A stretch of 13,578 bases of DNA from Schleiferiaceae bacterium (GTDB lineage Bacteria > Bacteroidota > Bacteroidia > Flavobacteriales > Schleiferiaceae): positions 1-13,578 of the forward strand of contig JALQUY010000032.1 of NCBI GenBank assembly GCA_023260615.1. Reading direction: 5' to 3'. A program made the translations under genes and the position numbers. The stretch's first letter is position 1; the number at the start of each line of letters is the position of its first letter. The notes beneath the pieces were generated by a model, which searched no databases, was not told the DNA's origin, and saw only the letters and a list, made by a program, of their open reading frames with translations. This document shows, piece after piece, positions 5,799 to 12,570 of this stretch.

Positions 5799-7733
5799 TT
5801 AAAATGCGGCCAGGCGGGAGTGGATTTCTTCGTTCACTAAGGCGCTAAATGCCTCAACGTCAAAGGTTCCGAGGTCTCCTTGACCATGACGGCGAACCGA
5901 CAATTGGCCACTTTCAACTTCTTTCTCACCAACGATAATCATGAAAGGAATCTTCTTGACTTCCGCATCGCGGATCTTCCTTCCGATCTTTTCATTCCGA
6001 TCGTCAATGAGGGCGCGAATATCGGACATTTCTAACAGATTGACAACCTGTTGTGCATAGTCGTGGAATCGCTCCGAAATGGGGAGGACCACCACCTGGT
6101 CAGGGGTGAGCCAAAGCGGGAAGTTGCCCGCACAGTGTTCGAGGAGTACCGCAACGAAACGCTCCATGGAGCCAAAAGGCGCACGGTGTATCATCACCGG
6201 ACGGTGCATTTCGTTGTCAGCCCCTTTGTATTCAAGGTCAAAGCGCTCAGGCAAGTTGTAATCCACCTGTACGGTTCCGAGCTGCCAAGAGCGGCCCAGA
6301 GCGTCCTTTACCATGAAGTCCAATTTGGGGCCGTAGAAGGCGGCTTCGCCGTATTCAACCACGGTATTTAGGCCTTTTTCTTGAGCCGCTTGGATAATTG
6401 CCGCTTCGGCCTTGTCCCAATTTTCCACCGAGCCGATGTACTTGCCAGGATTTTCAGGGTCGCGCAGGCTGATTTGGGCTGTATAATTTTCAAAATCAAG
6501 CGTTTTGAAAATGTACAACACCAGGTCAATCACTTTTTTGAACTCTTCCAACAACTGATCCGGGGTACAGAAGAGGTGGGCGTCGTCTTGCGTGAATCCG
6601 CGAACACGGGTCAAACCGTGCAATTCACCTGACTGCTCATAGCGGTACACGGTGCCAAACTCGGCAAAGCGGATCGGCAAATCGCGGTAGGAGCGGGGCG
6701 AGGATTTGTAAATCTCGCAGTGGTGCGGACAGTTCATGGGCTTGAGGAAGTACTCTTCGCCTTCTTCCGGAGTGCGGATAGGCTGGAAGCTGTCCTTGCC
6801 GTATTTCTCGTAGTGGCCGGAGCAAACGTACAGCTCCTTGTTGCCAATGTGGGGTGTGATAACTCCTTGGTATCCAGCCTTTTTCTGGGCTTTTTTCAAG
6901 AATTGCTCCAAACGCTCGCGGAGTGCGGCGCCTTTGGGCAACCACATGGGCAAGCCTTGGCCTACACGCTGGGAGAAGGTGAAGAGCTCTAGCTCCTTGC
7001 CCAACTTCCGGTGGTCGCGCTTTTTCGCTTCTTCCAACAAGGTCAAGTGCTCTTGAAGCATGGAGGCCTTGGGGAAGGACACGCCGTAGACGCGCGACAG
7101 CTGCGGATTGTTCTCGTTGCCGCGCCAGTAGGCACCCGCCACACTCATGACTTTGGCCGCCTTGATCAAGCCCGTGTTGGGGATGTGTCCCCCGCGGCAG
7201 AGGTCGGTGAAAGTGCTGTGGTCGCAGAATGTAATCGTGCCGTCTTCCAGGTTCTGGATCAACTCCGTCTTGTAGGGGTTGTTGGCGTATTCGGCCAGGG
7301 CATCCGCTTTGGATACGGGGCGCAATTTGAATTCGGCCTTTTCGCGGGCAAATTCAAGCATCTGCTTCTCGATCTTCTCAAAGTCCCCTTCGCCGAACGA
7401 CTCACCTTGGAAATCTACGTCGTAGTAGAAGCCAGATTCGATGGCGGGTCCAATGGTCAGCAGGGCATTGGGGTAAAAATGCAAGATGGACTGCGCCAGT
7501 ACGTGCGCACTGGAGTGCCAGAAAGCGGCCTTGCCCTCGGGCTGATCCCAGGTAAAGAAGACCAAACGGCCAGAAGCAGGCAGGGGGTCGTTGAGTTCCA
7601 CCGTGCTGCCTTCCCATTTAGCAGTGAGCGCGTTTTGAGCGAGACCGCGGGAAATGGATTCTGCCACTTGCATGGCGGTGGTTCCCGCAGGGTACGAACG
7701 GACCGAGCCGTCCGGTAGCGTGATTTCAATCAT
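5799..7733 (-). CDS. thrS: Threonine--tRNA ligase
   Basis: A 644-residue class II aminoacyl-tRNA synthetase that charges tRNA-Thr in the cytosol. In order: TGS domain (about 1-62), editing (SAD) domain with His73/His77 in HSSAH and Cys179/His183 in CRGGH, catalytic core with the three zinc ligands Cys335 (MNCPHHCE), His386 (TQDDAH) and His516 (MIHRAP), and a C-terminal anticodon-binding domain with LPISERFHDYA and DDRNEKIGRKIRDAE. These match E. coli C334/H385/H511 closely. I chose ATG 7731-7733 because MIEITLPDGS is the normal TGS start. The frame stays open for 63 more codons upstream, but those residues have no family character and overlap the divergent thioesterase gene. It is the first gene of the thrS-infC-rpmI-rplT operon. 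Confidence 0.98.
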   Translation of the reverse strand: MIEITLPDGSVRSYPAGTTAMQVAESISRGLAQNALTAKWEGSTVELNDPLPASGRLVFFTWDQPEGKAAFWHSSAHVLAQSILHFYPNALLTIGPAIESGFYYDVDFQGESFGEGDFEKIEKQMLEFAREKAEFKLRPVSKADALAEYANNPYKTELIQNLEDGTITFCDHSTFTDLCRGGHIPNTGLIKAAKVMSVAGAYWRGNENNPQLSRVYGVSFPKASMLQEHLTLLEEAKKRDHRKLGKELELFTFSQRVGQGLPMWLPKGAALRERLEQFLKKAQKKAGYQGVITPHIGNKELYVCSGHYEKYGKDSFQPIRTPEEGEEYFLKPMNCPHHCEIYKSSPRSYRDLPIRFAEFGTVYRYEQSGELHGLTRVRGFTQDDAHLFCTPDQLLEEFKKVIDLVLYIFKTLDFENYTAQISLRDPENPGKYIGSVENWDKAEAAIIQAAQEKGLNTVVEYGEAAFYGPKLDFMVKDALGRSWQLGTVQVDYNLPERFDLEYKGADNEMHRPVMIHRAPFGSMERFVAVLLEHCAGNFPLWLTPDQVVVLPISERFHDYAQQVVNLLEMSDIRALIDDRNEKIGRKIRDAEVKKIPFMIIVGEKEVESGQLSVRRHGQGDLGTFDVEAFSALVNEEIHSRLAAF

Positions 7734-7762
7734 GGCTTCGTTACAAATGAAGTGTGAGCCGG

Positions 7763-7770
7763 CAAAGGTA
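7763..7770 (-). promoter_or_regulatory. Candidate -7 box TACCTTTG for thrS
   Basis: On the minus strand TACCTTTG matches TAnnTTTG, 29 nt before the thrS ATG. It lies in the 61-bp divergent spacer, 11 bp from the oppositely oriented TATCTTTG box for the men cluster. No clear -33 TTTG partner is visible. The match is seen; promoter activity is inferred. Confidence 0.55.
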
Positions 7771-7781
7771 GGCCTTCCCCG

Positions 7782-7789
7782 TATCTTTG
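7782..7789 (+). promoter_or_regulatory. Candidate -7 box TATCTTTG for the menaquinone cluster, near-leaderless
   Basis: TATCTTTG matches the Bacteroidota TAnnTTTG -7 consensus and ends only 5 nt before the thioesterase ATG. If transcription starts at the usual distance from the box, the mRNA would begin at or within a few bases of the start codon. No Shine-Dalgarno sequence is present, consistent with leaderless translation. No -33 element is obvious. Confidence 0.55.
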
Positions 7790-7794
7790 TCCCC

Positions 7795-8229
7795 ATGACG
7801 CACGAGGAAATTCTGGACATTTTGAACAGCCGTTGCAGCGGTACGTTAATGGAGACGTTGTCGATTGAATACACGTCTATGTCGGACCAAACCTTAACAG
7901 CCCGAATGCCCGTCACCGCCAAGCACCTTCAACCCGTCGGACTCCTCCACGGGGGTGCCACGGTTTCCTTGGCCGAAACCGTAGGCTCTGCCGCATCCCA
8001 AATCTTCCTCGAAGACCCGCACAATTTTGTAGCGGTGGGTCAAGAAATCGCGGCCAACCATGTGCGTTCGGCCCGAAGCGGCTACGTACACGCTACCGCC
8101 CAGTTTCTGCACAAAGGCCGTACCTCGCACGTGCTGGAGATCCGTGTGACCAACGATGAAGGCGCTTTAATTTCCTTCGTAAAAATGACCAATGCCATCG
8201 TCCCACGCGCCAACAAGGAGCGCGCATGA
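7795..8229 (+). CDS. menI: PaaI/YdiI-type hotdog thioesterase, probable DHNA-CoA thioesterase
   Basis: A 144-residue single hotdog-fold acyl-CoA thioesterase. It carries LLHGGATVSLAETVGSAAS (50-68), with His52, the double Gly and the catalytic carboxylate Glu61, and then VGQEIAANHVRSARSGYVHA (81-100), both close to E. coli YdiI/MenI, which hydrolyses 1,4-dihydroxy-2-naphthoyl-CoA to DHNA. Position at the head of a menaquinone cluster, with its stop overlapping the menF start (ATGA), makes DHNA-CoA the likely substrate. The frame is open upstream to 7654, but ATG 7795 gives the normal family start and length and sits 5 nt after a promoter-like box. It could instead be a broader acyl-CoA thioesterase such as PaaI; context favours MenI. 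Confidence 0.85.
   Translation: MTHEEILDILNSRCSGTLMETLSIEYTSMSDQTLTARMPVTAKHLQPVGLLHGGATVSLAETVGSAASQIFLEDPHNFVAVGQEIAANHVRSARSGYVHATAQFLHKGRTSHVLEIRVTNDEGALISFVKMTNAIVPRANKERA
8215..8220 (+). promoter_or_regulatory. Shine-Dalgarno-like AAGGAG before menF
   Basis: AAGGAG lies 5 nt before the menF ATG, within the last codons of the thioesterase gene. It stands out because other starts in the window lack a recognisable Shine-Dalgarno sequence, and it supports the start at 8226. It may simply reflect the Lys-Glu codons. Confidence 0.4.
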
Positions 8230-9203
8230 AGGGCTTTGCGCTGATTCGGGAATCAGGCCGTGAGATCCTGGGCATGGAGCTGCGCTCGGCCCAGCGAGGG
8301 AGTTTCTTTTTTTCTCCTTTTCAGGGAGCCCCCGAACGATTTGAAGTGCTTCAGGCCTGGAGTGGCGCAACCGCGCGCCGCGTTGCATCGGAGCATTTGG
8401 ATTTGGATGGATTGCCCGCATTGGGTCAAACAACCTCGCACACCCAATCGCACTACGAATCTCTGGTGGAAAAAGCCAGGCGCGCATGCGAAGAGGGGGC
8501 CCTGGAGAAGGTCGTTCTTTCACGCTGTCAGACCTACACCTCGCATGACCTCGATCCCCTTGAAACCTTTGACCGACTATGTGCCCACTATCCGGGTGCA
8601 ACCGTTTATTTGATTCAACGCGAAGGTCAAACCCTGTGGATGGGAGCCACTCCCGAATGCCTCGTTTCTATGGAAGGCCAATCGTTGAAGACGATGAGCC
8701 TTGCCGGGACGCGTGTCGCCGGCGGTTCCGGTGCTTGGGGTGCCAAAGAGCGTGAGGAACAGCATTTGGTCACGCGCGACATCACCCATATGCTACAGGT
8801 ATTGGGGTGTAAAGAATTAACCATCGAAGGGCCTACGGTTTTGAATGCCGGTCCTGTGGAGCACCTGTGCTCCTTGATTCATGGCCAACGCAATGGATCC
8901 GCCCCGGAGGAAATTGCAGCTGCGCTGCATCCGACCCCGGCCGTTGGGGGTTTGCCCCGCGCACAAGCGGCTACCTTCATTCGTCAAAGAGAGGGCTACG
9001 ATCGCCGCTTTTACTCCGGCTACTTTGGGTGGTCAGAGGATCAGCGTTCGGCGTTTTACGTGAATTTGCGCTGCCTCGAATGGGGGCATGATGGCATGCT
9101 CTGTTATGCGGGAGGCGGGATTACCTCCAAAAGCGACCCCCACCAGGAGTGGAAGGAAACGGAACAAAAACTTCAAACGCTGGAGCGCGTTATTTTCGGG
9201 TAA
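8226..9203 (+). CDS. menF: Isochorismate synthase (chorismate-binding family)
   Basis: A 325-residue chorismate-utilising enzyme that converts chorismate to isochorismate, the first committed step to menaquinone. Motifs in order: EKVVLSR (94-100) with the general-base Lys95, ATPECLVSMEG (141-151), SLAGTR (158-163), KEREEQHLVTRDI (174-186), LHPTPAVGGLPR (234-245), REGYDRRFYSGYFGW (255-269) and GGGITSKSDPHQEWKETEQK (296-315) with the Mg-binding acidic residues. It is shorter than E. coli MenF (about 430 residues), mainly at the N-terminus. It starts inside the thioesterase stop (ATGA) and its stop overlaps the menD start (TAATG). Salicylate, anthranilate or aminodeoxychorismate synthases are related alternatives, but the operon settles the role. 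Confidence 0.93.
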   Translation: MKGFALIRESGREILGMELRSAQRGSFFFSPFQGAPERFEVLQAWSGATARRVASEHLDLDGLPALGQTTSHTQSHYESLVEKARRACEEGALEKVVLSRCQTYTSHDLDPLETFDRLCAHYPGATVYLIQREGQTLWMGATPECLVSMEGQSLKTMSLAGTRVAGGSGAWGAKEREEQHLVTRDITHMLQVLGCKELTIEGPTVLNAGPVEHLCSLIHGQRNGSAPEEIAAALHPTPAVGGLPRAQAATFIRQREGYDRRFYSGYFGWSEDQRSAFYVNLRCLEWGHDGMLCYAGGGITSKSDPHQEWKETEQKLQTLERVIFG

Positions 9204-10798
9204 TGGCAGATGCGTTTCAACCCCTAGCTGCGCTCGTCGCGCGTGCCCTGCGCGGCCTATCGCCAGCGCTTACGGTCTATTCTCCCGGTTCCCGAAACGC
9301 CCCTCTTATGGAGGCTTTGACGGCGCTGGGGCAGCCGAGCACTACCGCCTTAGACGAACGCGCGGCTGCCCACATCGCTTTAGGCGCCGCGGTGGCCAGC
9401 GGCCAACCGGCGGCGGCCGTCTGCACCTCGGGAACGGCTGGCTTGAACTATGCACCGGCGGTGGCAGAAGCTTTTTACCAGCGCGTCCCGCTCTTGGTCA
9501 TCACGGCGGATCGCCCAGCGCATTTGATCGACAACGGGCACGGACAGAGCATTCGGCAGCAGGCTATGTACGAGGGGCATTTGCGCGGTCAGGCTTTGTT
9601 GGACCCGACGGCTTCCCTTGAGGCACAATGGGCCTTGCTCACGCAAGCCTTGGAAGGTCTCGCCTATGGGCCCGTTCACGTGAATGTTCCTTTGGCTGAG
9701 CCCTTGTATGGACGCCCGAGTTTGCCGGAAGGCCTGGCGCTGCCCGAATGGACCCTGCACACGCCAGAGGCCCTTGAATTGATCGTTCCCGAATGGATCA
9801 AGGAAGCCCACCGTCCCTTGCTCATCCTTGGGCAGTGGAATCCAGCTTGGGGCTCGCCGCAACGCGCTGTGAACCAGCTCAAACAAAAAGGCTGGTTGGT
9901 GGCTGCGGAACAGCTCAGTCAATTGGAGCCGAGCAGCGCGATCCACCTCGAGGACGCATGGGAACACGCGCCTGCAGCTCGTGTGGACGTGGTCGTCACC
10001 ATAGGTGGTGCTTGGATCGCCAAGCAGTCCAAGAAGAAATTAGCCGGTACGCCCCATTGGCACATTGGTCCCTGTGCGCCGCACCCAGACCTATTTGGCA
10101 GCCTGAAAGAAGCCACGGATATGTTTTCCATGGCGGGCTTACAGGCCTTGGCGGCTATTTCGCCCAGCTATGAAGCAGACTGGGCCCGCATCTGGCGCCA
10201 GCGCATAGCATACAGTCCAGAAAGTTGGAGTGATTTGTGGGTGCACGAGCAAGTGGCCGCTCAAGTTCCGGCAGGCACTGACGTGCATTGGGCCAACTCC
10301 ACATCGGTGCGCTACGGGGTACATACCTGGGCCCACGGCGGTTGGAAGCGGGAGTGCCGACATTTTAGCAACCGGGGAGCTAGTGGCATTGACGGCTGCA
10401 GCTCGACGGCTCTCGGCTCGGCCCTGGTGACCCAAATGCCGACGCTCCTGCTCACGGGGGAGCTCGCCTTTTTTTACGATGCCAATGCCTGGCTGACAGC
10501 GCGACTTCCGGAGCAGCTCAAGGTCATTGTCTTCAACAATGGAGGGGGAAACATCTTCCGTTGGATTGAAGGGCCTAAGCAGTCGGAGCTTTTGGACAGT
10601 CATTTTACCTGGGCGCACCAGCGAACCTGTGAACATCTCGCGGCGCATGCAGGTTTGAACTACAGCCGAGCGGCATCGCAAGAGGAGTGGAGCCAGGTTT
10701 GGCCCGCCTTCTTGGCCCAAAAAGGCCCCGTTCTGTTGGAAGTAATAACCGATTCGGTTGCGTCTGAAAACGCATGGAAAGCACGCTTTCAACCTTAA
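9203..10798 (+). CDS. menD: 2-succinyl-5-enolpyruvyl-6-hydroxy-3-cyclohexene-1-carboxylate synthase
   Basis: A 531-residue thiamine-diphosphate enzyme that joins 2-oxoglutarate-derived succinic semialdehyde to isochorismate, giving SEPHCHC. The N-terminal domain has YSPGSRNAPL (26-35), DERAAAHIALG with the ThDP-activating Glu52, CTSGTAGLNYAPAVAEA (74-90) and ITADRP (100-105). The C-terminal ThDP domain has the Mg/diphosphate region LLTGELAFFYDANA (416-429) and VFNNGGGNIFRWI (443-455). The Mg-binding Asp expected in GDL is Glu420 here. The start at 9203 overlaps the menF stop; the frame runs open upstream to 9149, but those residues fall inside menF and lack MenD character. The menD stop codon is the TAA inside a TAATTTTG promoter-like box for menB. 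Confidence 0.96.
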   Translation: MADAFQPLAALVARALRGLSPALTVYSPGSRNAPLMEALTALGQPSTTALDERAAAHIALGAAVASGQPAAAVCTSGTAGLNYAPAVAEAFYQRVPLLVITADRPAHLIDNGHGQSIRQQAMYEGHLRGQALLDPTASLEAQWALLTQALEGLAYGPVHVNVPLAEPLYGRPSLPEGLALPEWTLHTPEALELIVPEWIKEAHRPLLILGQWNPAWGSPQRAVNQLKQKGWLVAAEQLSQLEPSSAIHLEDAWEHAPAARVDVVVTIGGAWIAKQSKKKLAGTPHWHIGPCAPHPDLFGSLKEATDMFSMAGLQALAAISPSYEADWARIWRQRIAYSPESWSDLWVHEQVAAQVPAGTDVHWANSTSVRYGVHTWAHGGWKRECRHFSNRGASGIDGCSSTALGSALVTQMPTLLLTGELAFFYDANAWLTARLPEQLKVIVFNNGGGNIFRWIEGPKQSELLDSHFTWAHQRTCEHLAAHAGLNYSRAASQEEWSQVWPAFLAQKGPVLLEVITDSVASENAWKARFQP

Positions 10799-10803
10799 TT
10801 TTG
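10796..10803 (+). promoter_or_regulatory. Candidate -7 box TAATTTTG for menB, overlapping the menD stop
   Basis: TAATTTTG matches TAnnTTTG. Its first three bases are the menD TAA stop codon, and it ends 5 nt before the menB ATG, the same spacing as at the head of the cluster. It may give menB-menA-menC an internal, near-leaderless transcript. No -33 element is obvious. Confidence 0.45.
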
Positions 10804-10808
10804 CCCTT

Positions 10809-11630
10809 ATGAGTAACGTTTCTTGGACGGAGATCAAAGCCTACTCCGACATTCGATTTGAATTTTACAACGGCATTGCCAAAATCACGATCAACCGCCC
10901 GGAAGTGTACAACGCCTTCCGCCCGGAGACCAACATCCAGATGATTGAAGCGTTCGACATCTGCCGCGAGCGTTCGGACATTCGCGTAGTCGTCCTAACC
11001 GGCGCAGGTGAGAAGGCCTTCTGCAGTGGAGGAGATCAAAACGTAAAAGGCGTTGGCGGCTATGTCGGTGAAGATGGGGTGCCCCGTTTGAACGTACTGG
11101 ATCTCCACAAGCGCATTCGTGAAATACCCAAACCCGTCGTGGCTATGGTGAATGGGTACGCCATCGGTGGAGGACACGTACTGCACGTCGTTTGTGACCT
11201 GACGATTGCTTCGGACAATGCGCGCTTTGGTCAGACCGGACCTAAGGTGGGCAGTTTTGACGCGGGATTTGGTAGCAACTATTTGGCCCGCCACGTAGGT
11301 CAGAAGAAGGCCCGCGAAATTTGGTTCCTCTGCCAGCAATACACGGCCCAAGAAGCCGAGGATATGGGTATGGTGAATAAAGTCGTGCCTTTGGCCGACC
11401 TAGAAGCTACAACCGTAGAATGGTGCGAAATCATGATGAAGCGCTCGCCCATGGCTTTGCGTATGATCAAGCGTGGTCTGAATGCTGAACTCGACGGCCA
11501 GCGCGGCTTGATGGAATTTGCAGGGGACGCTACCTTGATGTACTACCTGATGGATGAAGCTCAAGAGGGCAAGCGCGCCTTCCTGGAGAAGCGCGATCCG
11601 GACTTCGGTCAATTCCCCATCTTCCCTTGA
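10809..11630 (+). CDS. menB: 1,4-dihydroxy-2-naphthoyl-CoA synthase
   Basis: A 273-residue crotonase-superfamily enzyme that performs the intramolecular Claisen ring closure of o-succinylbenzoyl-CoA to DHNA-CoA. Motifs include INRPEVYNAFRPET (28-41), the oxyanion-hole segment FCSGGDQNVKG (71-81), VNGYAIGGGHVLHVVCDL (114-131), FGQTGPKVGSFDAGFG (140-155) and GQKKAREIWFLCQQYTA (164-180). QTG at 142-144 is the type I, bicarbonate-dependent form; type II enzymes carry Asp at the third position. I chose ATG 10809 (MSNVSW), 10 nt after the menD stop; the frame extends upstream to 10758 inside menD. The stop TGA overlaps the menA TTG start. Confidence 0.97.
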   Translation: MSNVSWTEIKAYSDIRFEFYNGIAKITINRPEVYNAFRPETNIQMIEAFDICRERSDIRVVVLTGAGEKAFCSGGDQNVKGVGGYVGEDGVPRLNVLDLHKRIREIPKPVVAMVNGYAIGGGHVLHVVCDLTIASDNARFGQTGPKVGSFDAGFGSNYLARHVGQKKAREIWFLCQQYTAQEAEDMGMVNKVVPLADLEATTVEWCEIMMKRSPMALRMIKRGLNAELDGQRGLMEFAGDATLMYYLMDEAQEGKRAFLEKRDPDFGQFPIFP

Positions 11631-12568
11631 GCCTGAATCATTGGGTATCGGCGGCGCGTCCACGCACCCTTCCACTGGCGTTAGCGTGCATCGCCTTGGG
11701 CAGTCTTCTAGCCGCAGATCGCGGCTATTTTGACGCCTGGCTAACCCTTTGGATGGTCTTGACGGCGGCCTCCTACCAATTGCTTTCCAATCTGGCCAAT
11801 GACTTGGGCGATTTCCGTACGGGGGCCGATGCGCACCGAACCACTTCCGAGGGGGTGGAAGCACGCGCCGTGGCGAGTGGTCTCATTCAAGAGGCTCAAA
11901 TGCAACGAGCCGTCCAGGTTCTCACCGTTTTGGCCCTTGGCTTCACTGCTTTGACCTCCTGGTGGGGCACGAGCCACTTGGGATGGCCCTTCACGGCTAC
12001 TTTCTTGGCCTTGGGTGCTCTGGCCACCATGGCGGCACGTGGCTATACCATGGGCTGGGCCTATGGCTACAAAGGCCTGGGCGATCTGTTTGTCATTGCG
12101 TTTTTTGGACCCGTTGGGGTGGCAGGGAGCTTCTTTCTACAGACCCAAACGTGGGACCCGCTGATGATTCTGCCGGGCTTGTCCGTGGGATTTTTAGCCG
12201 CCGCGGTGCTCAATCTCAACAACATGCGCGACATCGAGACCGACCGCGCCGCAGGCAAACGCACCTTGGCGATGCGCATGGGGCTCCCCATGGCCAAACT
12301 CTACCAGACCATTTTGGTCGTTGAAGCCTACACCGCCACGACCGTTTTCATCTTTCTCCAGGCTGAGGTGACCTGCTCGCGTAGCTTTCTCTATGCCGCC
12401 ACACTGCCCTTGTTGGGGGAAGGGGTGTACAAAACGTGGAAAGCGAAAACGCCCGCTCAGATGGATGCCCTCTTGAAGCCCACCGCCCTGCAAACCGTGC
12501 TCTTTGCGCTCCTACTCGGGGTAGGCCTGCTCATCGACGCTAACCAATGCGGTAAGCCGCTGTTTTAA
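11627..12568 (+). CDS. menA: 1,4-dihydroxy-2-naphthoate polyprenyltransferase, TTG start
   Basis: A 313-residue integral-membrane UbiA-superfamily prenyltransferase that attaches the polyprenyl chain to DHNA with decarboxylation, giving demethylmenaquinone. It shows the two Asp-rich Mg-diphosphate motifs: NDLGDFRTGADAHRT (58-71) with Asp59, Asp62 and Asp68, and NNMRDIETDRAAGKRTLAMR (198-217) with Asp202 and Asp206. The N-terminal segment WVSAARPRTLPLALACIALG is typical of MenA, and several hydrophobic segments follow (for example around 94-112, 120-137, 153-171, 180-197, 226-244 and 287-303). The start is TTG at 11627, overlapping the menB stop as TTGA; there is no suitable in-frame ATG nearby. 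The 2-nt gap to menC suggests one transcript. Confidence 0.95.
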   Translation: MSLNHWVSAARPRTLPLALACIALGSLLAADRGYFDAWLTLWMVLTAASYQLLSNLANDLGDFRTGADAHRTTSEGVEARAVASGLIQEAQMQRAVQVLTVLALGFTALTSWWGTSHLGWPFTATFLALGALATMAARGYTMGWAYGYKGLGDLFVIAFFGPVGVAGSFFLQTQTWDPLMILPGLSVGFLAAAVLNLNNMRDIETDRAAGKRTLAMRMGLPMAKLYQTILVVEAYTATTVFIFLQAEVTCSRSFLYAATLPLLGEGVYKTWKAKTPAQMDALLKPTALQTVLFALLLGVGLLIDANQCGKPLF

Positions 12569-12570
12569 GG

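Noticed and set aside
7654..7794. 47-residue N-terminal extension of the thioesterase
   Set aside because: It overlaps thrS antisense and crosses the promoter boxes; ATG 7795 gives normal family length.
7734..7922. 63-residue N-terminal extension of thrS
   Set aside because: It runs through the divergent promoter region into the thioesterase gene; MIEITLPDGS is the standard TGS-domain start.
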